The notes: a model not told the origin generated them from the sequence alone. A stretch of DNA of 64,000 nt from Eubacteriales Family XIII. Incertae Sedis bacterium (GCA_031272365.1 JAISTX010000029.1:44790-108789); one strand, 5' to 3'. Positions 31,187 through 39,834 are shown, numbered from the stretch's first letter. Numbers and translations are program-made.

Positions 31187-31202
31187 TGGCACGGTATTTG
31201 CA
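31187..31202 (+). promoter_or_regulatory. Sigma-54 (-24/-12) promoter
   Basis: TGGCAC-N5-TTGCA, an exact match to the RpoN consensus, with start expected near 31213. It precedes the oxidoreductase operon by about 50 bases and follows the sigma-54 activator gene. Confidence 0.92.
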
Positions 31203-31262
31203 ATTTAGGAGGCCACGAAGAGGAGCTGCGTTTTTTTCTAACAGTATTTGAGGAGATGTTTT

Positions 31263-31589
31263 ATGGAGAATCGCGTTGAAAACCATGTGGTATTGGGCAT
31301 GGAACCCCCACAAAACCTTGTGGAGATCACGGTCGACGGGAAGCCTGTGCGGGCGCGGGAGGGCGAGAAAATCCTCGCGGCGCTCCTGGCGCAGGGGATC
31401 ATCGTCAACCGGTACACGGTCAAGCGCGGGGAACCGCGCGGACTTTTCTGCGGCATCGGCCAGTGCACGGACTGTGCGATGGTCGTCGACGGGAAACCGA
31501 ACGTCCGCACTTGCATGACGCCGGTGCGGGCAGGCATGGTCATCGAGACACAGCATGGGCTGGGGAGGCGCGCGAATGGCACAGAATAA
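31263..31589 (+). CDS. (2Fe-2S) subunit of FAD-dependent amino-acid dehydrogenase (HcnA-like)
   Basis: 108 residues from the ATG at 31263 with GAGGAG eight bases upstream. Residues 20-100 form the small 2Fe-2S ferredoxin-like domain of HcnA/SoxA-N type subunits: RGLFCGIGQCTDCAMVVDG holds three clustered Cys and VRTCMTPV a further one. Such subunits pass electrons from the FAD subunits in hydrogen cyanide synthase, opine oxidase and D-hydroxyproline dehydrogenase. First gene after the sigma-54 promoter; overlaps the next gene by 14 bases. Confidence 0.88.
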   Translation: MENRVENHVVLGMEPPQNLVEITVDGKPVRAREGEKILAALLAQGIIVNRYTVKRGEPRGLFCGIGQCTDCAMVVDGKPNVRTCMTPVRAGMVIETQHGLGRRANGTE

Positions 31590-32697
31590 ATGGGAAGTCG
31601 TGGTGGTCGGCGGGGGCCCTGCCGGCCTGTCGGCGGCGATCGAGGCCGCCAAGAGCGGGTGTCGGACGCTGGTCGTGGACGCGAACGAAACGGCGGGCGG
31701 CCAGCTCTTCAAGCAGATCCACAAGTTTTTCGGGTCGAGCGCGCACCGCGCGGGCGTGCGCGGCATCGACATCGGGGGCGAGTTGCTCGCGGAGTGCGAA
31801 AAGCAAGGGGTGGAGGTCTGGCTGAACAGCGTGGCCATCGGCCTCTTCAAAGAGAAGACCGTCGCCGTCGAGCGGGGGTTCGACAACGGCGCAAAATCCG
31901 TCGTCGTCCTCGAGGCGGACCGGATCGTCCTCGCGAGCGGGGCGTCGGAGAACGCCGTCCGCTTCCGCGGGTGGACGCTGCCGGGCGTGATGGGCGCGGG
32001 GGCCGCGCAGACGATGATCAACGTCAACCGGGTGCTGCCGGGGAAGAACGTGCTCATGATCGGCTCGGGCAATGTCGGGCTGATCGTCTCCTACCAGCTG
32101 ATGCAGGCGGGTGCGGACGTAAAGGCGCTCGTCGAGGCCGCGCCGAAGATCGGCGGCTACGCCGTCCACGCCTCGAAGATCGCACGGGCGGGCGTGCCGA
32201 TCCACACGGGCCACACCGTGCTGGAGGCGCGGGGCGACCGCCGGGTGGAGGAGGCCGACATCTGCGCGGTCGACGAGAAATGGCAGCCGCTTTTGGAGAC
32301 GAAGAAAACGCTTGCCGTGGACACCGTCACGATCGCGGCGGGGCTGAAGCCCCTCGTCGAGCTGGCGATGATGCACGACTGCCAGATGATGTTCCACCCC
32401 GTGCTCGGCGGGTGGGCGCCGCTCCACGACGCGAAAATGGAGACGACCTCGCCGGGCATCTACGTCGCCGGGGACATCTCCGGCGTCGAGGAGGCAAACA
32501 CCGCGCTGGAGGAAGGCAAGCTCGCGGGCATATCCGCCGCGGAGTCGCTCGGGAAAATCGGCGAGGCGGATGCGGACCGGATCCGCTCCGAGATATGGGG
32601 TCGGCTCGACGGCCTGCGGCTGGGGCCCCATGGGGTCATGCGCATGCAGGCCAAGAGCGAGCAGATCGACCACTACAAGTCGGCACAGAGCGCGTAG
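31576..32697 (+). CDS. FAD/NAD(P)-binding oxidoreductase subunit (HcnB-like alpha subunit)
   Basis: 373 residues from the ATG at 31576 (GGGGAGG upstream). Rossmann FAD site VVVVGGGPAGLSAAIEAA at about 7-24, Gly-rich second nucleotide site MIGSGNVGLIVSYQL near 160, and YVAGDISGVEEANTA near 300, the usual C-terminal FAD motif. It matches the alpha subunit of HcnB/opine-oxidase-type dehydrogenases, but lacks the C-terminal BFD iron-sulfur domain that those carry; here that part is a separate gene (33235). Probably the electron-transfer subunit. Confidence 0.88.
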   Translation: MAQNKWEVVVVGGGPAGLSAAIEAAKSGCRTLVVDANETAGGQLFKQIHKFFGSSAHRAGVRGIDIGGELLAECEKQGVEVWLNSVAIGLFKEKTVAVERGFDNGAKSVVVLEADRIVLASGASENAVRFRGWTLPGVMGAGAAQTMINVNRVLPGKNVLMIGSGNVGLIVSYQLMQAGADVKALVEAAPKIGGYAVHASKIARAGVPIHTGHTVLEARGDRRVEEADICAVDEKWQPLLETKKTLAVDTVTIAAGLKPLVELAMMHDCQMMFHPVLGGWAPLHDAKMETTSPGIYVAGDISGVEEANTALEEGKLAGISAAESLGKIGEADADRIRSEIWGRLDGLRLGPHGVMRMQAKSEQIDHYKSAQSA

Positions 32698-32722
32698 GGA
32701 CAGGAGGCAAAGGAGAGCAACG

Positions 32723-33238
32723 ATGTCAGTGGAAAACGAAGGTTATTTGACGATAGAGGAATTGAAGGCGGCGGGGCAGTACCCGTCCGGCGCGAGATTC
32801 CAGGAAGGGCCGGTCGCGGTGATCGAGTGCGTGCAAGAGATCCCCTGCAACCCCTGCGAGACGGCCTGCCGCTTCGGCGCGATCCGCGTGGGCGAGCCGA
32901 TCACGAACCTCCCGAAGGCGGACGAGGGGAAGTGCACGGGCTGCGGGCTCTGCGTCGCGCGGTGCCCGGGGCTTGCCATATTCATTGTAGACAAGACCTA
33001 TGGCGAGGGGCTCGGCGCAGTCTCCTTCCCCTACGAGTATTTCCCGCTCCCGTCGGAGGGGGACGAGGTCACGGCGGTGGACCGCGCGGGGCGCGGCGTT
33101 TGCGCAGGGACGGTCGTCAAGATACTGGCGCCGGAATCGTTTGACCGCACGCCCGTCGTCACGGTCGCGGTCCCCGTGGGCAAGGCGGAGGACGTGCGCG
33201 GCATAGAGAGGGCCGGACAGGCAGGAGGACAGTCATGA
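32723..33238 (+). CDS. 4Fe-4S ferredoxin-type subunit
   Basis: 171 residues from the ATG at 32723 with AGGAG upstream. Two Cys clusters: CNPCETACRFGAI near 37-49 and CTGCGLCVARCPG near 71-83, giving two probable 4Fe-4S clusters. The C-terminal half has no recognised domain. Between the two FAD subunit genes it probably carries electrons to ferredoxin or another anaerobic acceptor in place of the oxygen-linked chain used by aerobic relatives. Ends overlapping the BFD-like gene by ATGA. Confidence 0.88.
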   Translation: MSVENEGYLTIEELKAAGQYPSGARFQEGPVAVIECVQEIPCNPCETACRFGAIRVGEPITNLPKADEGKCTGCGLCVARCPGLAIFIVDKTYGEGLGAVSFPYEYFPLPSEGDEVTAVDRAGRGVCAGTVVKILAPESFDRTPVVTVAVPVGKAEDVRGIERAGQAGGQS

Positions 33239-33525
33239 ACGAACACAGAGACGACGATGTTTTGATCTGCCGGTGCGAGGAAGTCACGCTCGGCGAGATC
33301 CGGGAGGCCATCCAAAACGGCGCGAGGACGGTGACGGGCGTCAAGCGGAGGACCCGCGCAGGCATGGGGCTGTGCCAGGGGCGGACCTGCGAGCGGCTCG
33401 TGCAGCAGATCCTACGCGCGGAGCTGGGGAACGCGCCGGAGGAGATCGGCACGTCCACGGTCCGGCCGCCGGTCCGGCCGGTTTCGTTTGGATCTTTGGT
33501 CGGCGATGAAGGAGGCAAGCTATGA
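33235..33525 (+). CDS. BFD-like (2Fe-2S)-binding protein
   Basis: 96 residues with the four Cys of the bacterioferritin-associated ferredoxin fold: CRCEE at 13-15 and GLCQGRTC near 46-52. This domain is usually fused to the end of HcnB-like subunits; here it is free-standing, with a Pro-rich tail. It overlaps both neighbours by ATGA and is therefore part of the same enzyme complex. Confidence 0.88.
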   Translation: MNEHRDDDVLICRCEEVTLGEIREAIQNGARTVTGVKRRTRAGMGLCQGRTCERLVQQILRAELGNAPEEIGTSTVRPPVRPVSFGSLVGDEGGKL

Positions 33526-34715
33526 GCGCATTTGATGCCATCGTGGTCGGGGGCGGCGTGATCGGCACGCAGGCCGCCTACCACCTTTTCAAGGAAGGCC
33601 TGGAGGTCGCGCTCGTCGAGCGCTACGACATCGCCGACGGCACGTCGAGCCATTGCGACGCCGTCGTGCTGATCGGGGACAAGATGCCGGGCATCGACAC
33701 GGAGCAGGGGTACGCCAGCATCCAGCGGTTCAAGGAGATCGTGCAGGAAGTCCCCTACGATTTCGAGTTCAAGGTGCGCGGCCTGCTCTACGTCTGCGAG
33801 ACGGAGCCGGAGATGGAGGCGGCGGCGGGCTACGTGGCCGACCAGGTGCGCGACGGCTACGACATGCAGATGCTCGACACGAAGGACATCCTCGCGCGCG
33901 AACCGTACCTGGCGAAGGACCTGATCGGCGGCTTCTGGTCGTCGGCGGACGCGACGCTCAACCCGTACAAGCTGTGCTACGCACTCGTGAACCACATGCG
34001 GGCCCAGGGCGCGAAGATCTACGACCGCACGAACGTGACCGGGGTCCTGCTCGACGAGAAGCGGCGCGTGAAGGGCGTGGAGACCGACCGCGGCACCCTG
34101 CTCGCAAAGAACGTCATCAACTGTGGCGGCGCGTGGGCGCCGGAGCTCGCGCGCATGGCCGGCTGCGACCTGCCGATCCAGCCGCGCAAGGGGCTGTGCC
34201 TCATCTCCGAGAAGGCGTTCCCGATCTGCAGCCAGAAGGTGCAGGAGTTTGGCTATATGATGTCCAAGTTCGAGGGCATCAACTTCACGCGCAACGTCAG
34301 CGAGCGCGTCGCCCGCACCAACGTGGCGATGGTCATCGAGCCGACGGACGCGGACAATTTCATCCTCGGCGGCAACCGCGAGTTCAAGGGCTTCGACATC
34401 TCGGCGGAGATCGAGTCGATCCAGGCCATCGCGGAGCGGGGGATCCGTTTTTTCCCGATCCTCCGGGAGATGAACCTGATCCGCGCCTACGCCGGCGTTC
34501 GGCCGTACATGCCAGACCACTTGCCGGTCGTCTCGGAGGTGGACAACGTGCCCGGCTACTACATCGCGGCGGGGCACGAAGGGGACGGCATCAGCTTGTC
34601 GGCCATCACCGGCAAGATGATCGCGCAGCTTGTCACAGGCAAGCCTACCGATTTCAATATTGATAAGTTAAAGTACTCGCGGTTACAAAAAGGAGGGAAG
34701 AGTATTGAGCAGTAA
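33522..34715 (+). CDS. FAD-dependent D-amino-acid dehydrogenase subunit (HcnC/DAO-like beta)
   Basis: 397 residues with the DAO fold: FAD motif AIVVGGGVIGTQAAYHL at 6-22, ERYDIADGTSS after it, and a C-terminal GYYIAAGHEGDGISLSAITG motif. This is the catalytic subunit type of HcnC and of D-hydroxyproline or D-proline dehydrogenase beta subunits, which oxidise a secondary or D-amine to an imine. With the upstream Fe-S and FAD subunits it gives a five-gene dehydrogenase. The actual substrate cannot be read from the sequence. Confidence 0.9.
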   Translation: MSAFDAIVVGGGVIGTQAAYHLFKEGLEVALVERYDIADGTSSHCDAVVLIGDKMPGIDTEQGYASIQRFKEIVQEVPYDFEFKVRGLLYVCETEPEMEAAAGYVADQVRDGYDMQMLDTKDILAREPYLAKDLIGGFWSSADATLNPYKLCYALVNHMRAQGAKIYDRTNVTGVLLDEKRRVKGVETDRGTLLAKNVINCGGAWAPELARMAGCDLPIQPRKGLCLISEKAFPICSQKVQEFGYMMSKFEGINFTRNVSERVARTNVAMVIEPTDADNFILGGNREFKGFDISAEIESIQAIAERGIRFFPILREMNLIRAYAGVRPYMPDHLPVVSEVDNVPGYYIAAGHEGDGISLSAITGKMIAQLVTGKPTDFNIDKLKYSRLQKGGKSIEQ

Positions 34716-35610
34716 AGGCAAATGGGTTCCGGAGGGGATGATCTCGGCATTGCCGACGCCATTCTATGCGGACGAGAGCATCAATTTTGACGCTTACAAG
34801 AAATTGATCGACTATGTTATTGAAAACGGGATGCACAGCGTGCTTGCCGGCGGCAGCACGGGCGAATACCACGTGATGACGCTCGATGAACGCAAGAGCG
34901 TCATCCAGAAGGCCTGCGAATTTGCGGCCGGCCGCGCGCCGGTGATCGCGGGGACCGGGCGGTACACGGCGAAGGACACGATCGAGCTGACGGAGTACGC
35001 GGCGAAGTGCGGCGCGTCGGCGGGGCTGGTGCTGCCCCCCTACTACCAGACGACGAGCCGCCAGGGCATCATCGACTTCTATAGGGAGATCGCAGCGAAC
35101 GCCCCGATCGGGATCATCGCCTACAACTACCCGTCGGCCACGGCGGTGACGCTCGACCCCGAGCTCTGCCTCGAGCTCGCGCAGCTGGACGGCATCGTCT
35201 GCATCAAGGACACGGATGACGGCATGCACACCTGCGAGACCGTCGCGCTGACGAAGGGTATCGAGGGCTTTTCGGTCGTGAACGGCTTTGAGTTCCTCAT
35301 CATCCCGACGCTCGCGATCGGCGCCCAGGGCACGATGGGCATCACGCACAACGTCGTGCCGAAGGAGATGGTCCAGATCTACGACTATATGATGGCGAAC
35401 GACTGGAAGGCGGCGGCGGAGATCAACCAGAAACTCTACAAGCTCAACAAGTACATGGAATACGAGCCGTACCCGGGGCCCATCAAGGCGGCGCTCGAGA
35501 TGATCGGCATCGAGGCGGGGCCCGTCCGCAAGCCGCTCACGCAGACCTCGGAGGGGCTCAAGGCGAAGATCCGCGAGGAGCTGGTCGCGCTCGGGTATGA
35601 TGTGAAGTAG
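34705..35610 (+). CDS. DHDPS/NAL family lyase or deaminase
   Basis: 301 residues, TIM barrel of the dihydrodipicolinate synthase/N-acetylneuraminate lyase family: GGSTGEYHVM near 47-56, catalytic Tyr in YNYPSA near 136, Schiff-base Lys in CIKDTDDG near 166. Starts at TTG 34705 with AAGGAGG eight bases before, inside the end of the dehydrogenase gene. Beside a D-amino-acid dehydrogenase the best-known analogue is 1-pyrroline-4-hydroxy-2-carboxylate deaminase of hydroxyproline breakdown. True lysine-pathway DHDPS is less likely in this setting. Confidence 0.88.
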   Translation: MSSKGKWVPEGMISALPTPFYADESINFDAYKKLIDYVIENGMHSVLAGGSTGEYHVMTLDERKSVIQKACEFAAGRAPVIAGTGRYTAKDTIELTEYAAKCGASAGLVLPPYYQTTSRQGIIDFYREIAANAPIGIIAYNYPSATAVTLDPELCLELAQLDGIVCIKDTDDGMHTCETVALTKGIEGFSVVNGFEFLIIPTLAIGAQGTMGITHNVVPKEMVQIYDYMMANDWKAAAEINQKLYKLNKYMEYEPYPGPIKAALEMIGIEAGPVRKPLTQTSEGLKAKIREELVALGYDVK

Positions 35611-35657
35611 TCTGTTATTTCAATAGAGAGTGGGTGATAGTTAACATTGTAGGGATA

Positions 35658-35746
35658 GGAAAAAGGAGATTGCACGGCCTCCATCTTGGCGGATCCGGGA
35701 CCAATGCGCACTCCTTTTCGGTGGTATTATAACATCTCCTTTTTCC
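35658..35746 (+). promoter_or_regulatory. Leader of the transporter gene with alternative pairing arms
   Basis: GGAAAAAGGAGAT at 35658-35670 is perfectly complementary to 35734-35746. The inner AAAAGGAG (35661-35668) can instead pair with CTCCTTTT at 35711-35718. One left arm with two competing right arms, just before a transporter ORF, is the layout of an attenuator or riboswitch. A TATTAT/TATAAC stretch lies at about 35726-35732. Confidence 0.45.
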
Positions 35747-35783
35747 TGTTCCATGAAGAAATGCAGGGAGGGTTCGAAAGGAA

Positions 35784-37127
35784 ATGAGCAAACAACAAGC
35801 AACGGCAGTTGCCTCCTCGGCGGAGGCAAACACTTACAAAGGGAGGCTCGGCGGCATCTTGTCGATGGTCGGCATGTGCGTCGGCCTCGGCAATATGTGG
35901 CGGTTTCCGTATCTGTGCGGGCAGAACGGCGGCGGCGCGTTCGTCTTCGCCTACATCCTCTGCTTGATCGTCGTCGTGATCCCGCTCGCGCTCGTGGAGG
36001 CGGCCTACGGCAAGGGCATCCGCGGCGGCATCATGGACGCGTTCAACGCGGCGCTGAAAAACGAGAAGGCCGGCAAGGTCATCGGCGGCATCTTCTCCGT
36101 GCTCTACAGCACGATGAATTTTTATTTTATTGCCATCATGGGCACCTGCCTTTACTTCATCTACGCGTCCGCGCGCAGCCTGTGGAACACGGTGCCGGCG
36201 GAGGAGATCTACCCGCAGTCGCTGGAAAACATGCCGCTCATGGTCAGCATGGGCGTCATCCTGACGATCCTCGTGGGCGTCATCGTCTACCGCGGCGCAA
36301 GCAAGGGCATCGAGAAGGTCAGCAACATCATGATGCCTTTGATGTTCCTGTTTTTCGCCATCGTCATCATCCTGGCGGCGGTCACGATCCCGGGCATCGG
36401 CGCGGGCTACGACTTCTACCTCAACCCGGACTGGAGCGCGCTCGGCAATTTCGACGTCTGGGTGGCGGCCATGGGACAGGCCCTCTTCTCGGTCGGCGTC
36501 GGCCCCGGCTGCGTCTACATCTACGGCACGTATTTCAAGAAGAAGGACGACATGACGGTCAACATCACGACGGTCTGCGTCTGGGACACGATCGCGGCGC
36601 TGCTCGCGGGCATGGCCATCATCCCGGCCTGCATCGCGCTCGGCCACGACCCCGAGTCCGGCGCGCGCCTCATCTTCATCGTGTGGCCGTCGCTGCTGTC
36701 CAACCTCCCGCTCGGCAATGTGTTCGGCATCCTCGTGTTCACGGGCATCTTCGTCGCCGGCATCACGAGCGCGGTCGCGCAGATGGTGGTCGCGGTGGAG
36801 ACATTCTCGAGCGGGCTGAAGTTTGACCGGAAGAAGGTGTCCATCATCGCGACGGCCATCACGCTCGTCGGCGTGGTCATCTCCGTGTACAGCGAGTATT
36901 TCCTGAACTTCTTCTCGGACCTGTCCGGCAACTACGGGTTCATCGTGACGGCGGGCATCGGCTCGGTCGTGTACGTGTACGTCTACGGTGTGCGGAAGAT
37001 CCGCGAAAACTTCATCAACCCGTCGAGCGACGTGAAGCTCGGGCCCTGGTTCGACTTCCTCGTCCGGTTCATCGCGGTGCCGATCATGGTCGTGATCATG
37101 ATCAATTCGATCGTCCCGATCCTGTAG
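35784..37127 (+). CDS. Neurotransmitter:sodium symporter (NSS) family transporter
   Basis: 447 residues, about eleven membrane helices. The first helix carries the NSS signature GLGNMWRFPYLCGQNGGGAF, whose unwound centre binds Na+ and substrate. Bacterial members (LeuT, MhsT, TnaT) take up amino acids. It is probably the uptake system for the substrate of this cluster. A GAAAGGAA site precedes the ATG. A 44-residue membrane peptide gene follows 21 bases later, as with MetP/MetS-type pairs. Confidence 0.93.
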   Translation: MSKQQATAVASSAEANTYKGRLGGILSMVGMCVGLGNMWRFPYLCGQNGGGAFVFAYILCLIVVVIPLALVEAAYGKGIRGGIMDAFNAALKNEKAGKVIGGIFSVLYSTMNFYFIAIMGTCLYFIYASARSLWNTVPAEEIYPQSLENMPLMVSMGVILTILVGVIVYRGASKGIEKVSNIMMPLMFLFFAIVIILAAVTIPGIGAGYDFYLNPDWSALGNFDVWVAAMGQALFSVGVGPGCVYIYGTYFKKKDDMTVNITTVCVWDTIAALLAGMAIIPACIALGHDPESGARLIFIVWPSLLSNLPLGNVFGILVFTGIFVAGITSAVAQMVVAVETFSSGLKFDRKKVSIIATAITLVGVVISVYSEYFLNFFSDLSGNYGFIVTAGIGSVVYVYVYGVRKIRENFINPSSDVKLGPWFDFLVRFIAVPIMVVIMINSIVPIL

Positions 37128-37148
37128 GAAAGCGAAGGAGGTAGAAAT

Positions 37149-37283
37149 ATGCAAACTGGAACAATCGTCATGCTGCTCTTCATCTGCATCGTGATCTACG
37201 GCGGCGGCGGGCTGCTGCTGGCTTACGCGGTGCGGCACCCGGTGTCCGCGGACGACGAAGCGGACGAGGCGCAGGAAGCATAG
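37149..37283 (+). CDS. MetS-like small transporter subunit (44 residues)
   Basis: A single membrane helix (VMLLFICIVIYGGGGLLLAYAV) followed by an acidic tail rich in Asp and Glu. AAGGAGG lies seven bases before the ATG. Size, helix and place directly after an NSS transporter match the small MetS-type subunits of methionine/alanine importers. Easily missed because of its length. Confidence 0.82.
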   Translation: MQTGTIVMLLFICIVIYGGGGLLLAYAVRHPVSADDEADEAQEA

Positions 37284-37316
37284 AGATTTTTGAGGGAAAG
37301 TTTAGAGGGAAATAAC

Positions 37317-38102
37317 ATGCCAAAGCAGGACAGGGAGTACGGCTACATGACGGGCCTCGAAGAGGAGGCCCAGTGGGTATCCATGCCGAGAGGCCAGAAC
37401 ATATCGGGCTACGGCGTCGGGATCCTCTACCTCGACAAGGTATGGTACCCGATGGTGCCGGGCAATATCGTCAACGCGTACACGTTCGATTTCCCGGTGC
37501 GCCTCAAGGCGGTCACGGGGCTGGATACCCCGTGGTTGCACAGCGGCGACCCCGCCGTATTCGATGTCCTGCTTGGCGCGGCGAAGGAGCTGGCGGCGGA
37601 GGGCGTGCGCGCGATCTCCGCCGCCTGCGGTTTCTTCGGGCATTTCCAGGGGCGGCTGGCGGCGGCAATGGACATCCCGGTCGCGGTGTCGAGCCTCGTG
37701 CAGGCGCCGTGGATCGAGATTCTCCTCGGCGGGAAGGGCCGCATCGGCGTGCTGACGGCCAACGCCTCCGCCATGTCGGAGTCTTTGTTTGCGAGCTGCG
37801 GCATCGCGCACCCGGAGCGGCTCGTCGTCGCGGACCTCTGTCACGCGCCCCAGTTTTCCGCGATCATGGAGGACCGCGGGGCGTTCGACAACACGGAGGT
37901 CCGCCGGGAGGTGGTCTCGGCGGCCGTGGGCCTCCTGGAGGAGCATCCGGACATCGGCGCGATCCTGCTCGAGTGCAGCGACATGCCGCCCTACGCCTGG
38001 GCGGTGCAGCGGGCGACGGGCCTGCCGGTGTTTGATTTCACGACGCTGATCCGCTGGCTGCACGGCGCGGTTGCGCAGAAACCGTACGCGGGGTGGGTCT
38101 GA
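37317..38102 (+). CDS. Asp/Glu racemase superfamily protein, copy 1
   Basis: 261 residues from the ATG at 37317 (AGAGGG upstream). Two Cys at the expected active-site places of cofactor-free Asp/Glu/hydantoin racemases: AACGFFGHF near 109 and LLECSDMPPYA near 226. GRIGVLTANASAM is the second-domain loop. It is a paralogue of the next gene (same length, same motifs, ends in PYAGWV in both). It could racemise or epimerise the L-substrate to the D-form for the dehydrogenase upstream. The exact substrate is unknown. Confidence 0.83.
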   Translation: MPKQDREYGYMTGLEEEAQWVSMPRGQNISGYGVGILYLDKVWYPMVPGNIVNAYTFDFPVRLKAVTGLDTPWLHSGDPAVFDVLLGAAKELAAEGVRAISAACGFFGHFQGRLAAAMDIPVAVSSLVQAPWIEILLGGKGRIGVLTANASAMSESLFASCGIAHPERLVVADLCHAPQFSAIMEDRGAFDNTEVRREVVSAAVGLLEEHPDIGAILLECSDMPPYAWAVQRATGLPVFDFTTLIRWLHGAVAQKPYAGWV

Positions 38103-38123
38103 CGCTGTGGGGAGGAAATAGGA

Positions 38124-38912
38124 ATGAAGCAAGATATGGACAGGGAATACGGCTATCTGCATCAGGGCAACGACGCGCATTTTGTGCGCGGCGTGCCGAG
38201 GCAGCAAGTCGCCGGCTTTTCGGTCGGCATCGTTTACATAGAGAACATCGACTACACGCTCATGCCGGGCAATGTCGTCAATGCCTGCACCTATGATTTC
38301 CCGGTGCGGATGCGCGCGGTCGAAAATTTGACCAACACCAGGCTCTTCGAGGCGGACCCCACGATCATGGACGACATCCTCGCGGCGGCGCGCCACATGG
38401 TCGAGAAGGAAGGGGTGCGCGCCATCTGCTCGGCGTGCGGCTTCTTCGGGAACTACCACAGGCAGGTGGCGGCGGCGCTCGACGTGCCGGTCGCGCTGTC
38501 GAGCCTCGTGCAGATCCCGATGATCCAGGCGACGCTCGCGCCCGGCCGGAAGGTCGGGATCCTGACGGCCAATGCGGCAGCCATGACGGACGCGCTCTAC
38601 GCAAACTGCGGCATCGCGGACACGGGTGGCCTCGTCGTAGAAGACACTTTGGACACGGAGCAGTTCTCCGCCGTCGTGAAGATGACGGGCGGCTTCGACA
38701 ACGGAGCCGCGCGGCAGGAGGTCGTGGGGGCGGCGCGGAAGCTCGTCGCACGGGACCCGGATATCGGGGCTATATTATTGGAATGCAGCGACATGCCGCC
38801 GTACGCGGCAGTGATCCAGGCCGAGACCGGCCTGCCCGTCTTTGATTTCATCACGCTGATCCGCTGGATGCACGACGCGGTGGCGCAGCGACCCTACGCG
38901 GGGTGGGTGTGA
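38124..38912 (+). CDS. Asp/Glu racemase superfamily protein, copy 2
   Basis: 262 residues, clearly duplicated from the preceding gene: both open DREYGYxxxx, share MPGNxVNAxTxDFPVR, CGFF, LTANA and ECSDMPPYA, and end KPYAGWV or RPYAGWV. Both catalytic Cys are kept (about residues 111 and 228). GAGGAAA precedes the ATG. Two active copies may have different substrates or form a heterodimer. Confidence 0.83.
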   Translation: MKQDMDREYGYLHQGNDAHFVRGVPRQQVAGFSVGIVYIENIDYTLMPGNVVNACTYDFPVRMRAVENLTNTRLFEADPTIMDDILAAARHMVEKEGVRAICSACGFFGNYHRQVAAALDVPVALSSLVQIPMIQATLAPGRKVGILTANAAAMTDALYANCGIADTGGLVVEDTLDTEQFSAVVKMTGGFDNGAARQEVVGAARKLVARDPDIGAILLECSDMPPYAAVIQAETGLPVFDFITLIRWMHDAVAQRPYAGWV

Positions 38913-38925
38913 TAGAATAGAGCCC

Positions 38926-39834
38926 ATGGAAAAATTTCAGCGGATTGTGGCCGTCGATGATACCGGCATCGAGGAGTTTGTGCGCGAGGAGCTGCGGAGC
39001 CTTTGCGGCGATTTGCGGATGTTTTCGGACGACCCCGAGGATGAAGATGCAATCATCGCGCGCGCGGAGGGCGCCGACGCCCTTTTGGTGTCCTGGCGGA
39101 CGAGGATTTCGGCGCGCGTCATGGACGCCCTGCCCCGTCTGCGGTACGTCGGCATGTGCTGCTCGCTGTACAGCGAGGCGTCGGCCAACGTGGACATCGC
39201 CGCCGCGCGGGAGCGGGGCATCGGCGTGCGGGGCGTAGCTGGCTACGGCGACCCCGGCGTGCCCGAGTTCATCTTCAGCGAGCTGATCCGCCTGTTCCAG
39301 GGCTTCGGCGGGCAGCGGTTTTGCGGGGAGCCGATCGAGCTGACGGGCATCCGCCTGGGCATCGTCGGCCTCGGCACGACCGGCACGCTCACGGCCCGGA
39401 TCGGGGAGGCGTTCGGCATGGACGTCTGCTGGCACGGGCGGCACCCCCGGGGCGACGCGCCCTGGCCGTATGCCCCGCTTGCAGAGATGCTCGCGCGGTG
39501 CGACGTGGTCTCGGCGCACCTGCCGCGCAACACGGTGGTACTCGGGGAAGAGGAGCTCGCCGCCTTCGGCCCCGACGGGCGCCGGGTGCTCGTCAACACG
39601 GGTCTGTCGCCGTGTTACGAGAAGGCGGCCTTCCGGCGCTGGATCGAAGCGGACGGCCATTTCGCGATCTTGGATGGCTGCGCGGTGCCGCCGGAGGAGC
39701 AGGCATATTATAGGTCCCATCCGCGCATCCTCGTGAGCGGCCGCGGCGGCTCGTCCGGCTTCACGCGGAACGCCCGCGCAAGGCTGGCGGCAAAAGCGGT
39801 GGAAAACCTCCGCGCCGAGCTGGCGTCTCCATGA
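38926..39834 (+). CDS. D-isomer-specific 2-hydroxyacid dehydrogenase family protein
   Basis: 302 residues. The NAD site LGIVGLGTTGTLTARIGEAFG lies near 145-165, and SAHLPRN and VNTGLS follow as in the 2-hydroxyacid dehydrogenase family. The usual catalytic Arg-Glu-His set is only partly evident: the expected C-terminal His region reads GCAVPPEEQAYY, so activity is uncertain. It would reduce a 2-oxo acid with NADH. TAGAAT lies seven bases before the ATG and no ribosome site is seen, another possible leaderless start inside the operon. Confidence 0.78.
   Translation: MEKFQRIVAVDDTGIEEFVREELRSLCGDLRMFSDDPEDEDAIIARAEGADALLVSWRTRISARVMDALPRLRYVGMCCSLYSEASANVDIAAARERGIGVRGVAGYGDPGVPEFIFSELIRLFQGFGGQRFCGEPIELTGIRLGIVGLGTTGTLTARIGEAFGMDVCWHGRHPRGDAPWPYAPLAEMLARCDVVSAHLPRNTVVLGEEELAAFGPDGRRVLVNTGLSPCYEKAAFRRWIEADGHFAILDGCAVPPEEQAYYRSHPRILVSGRGGSSGFTRNARARLAAKAVENLRAELASP

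Noticed and set aside
34705..35610. Assignment of the DHDPS-family gene as lysine-pathway dapA
   Set aside because: It is inside a sigma-54 catabolic operon, starts within a dehydrogenase gene, and no other lysine genes are near.
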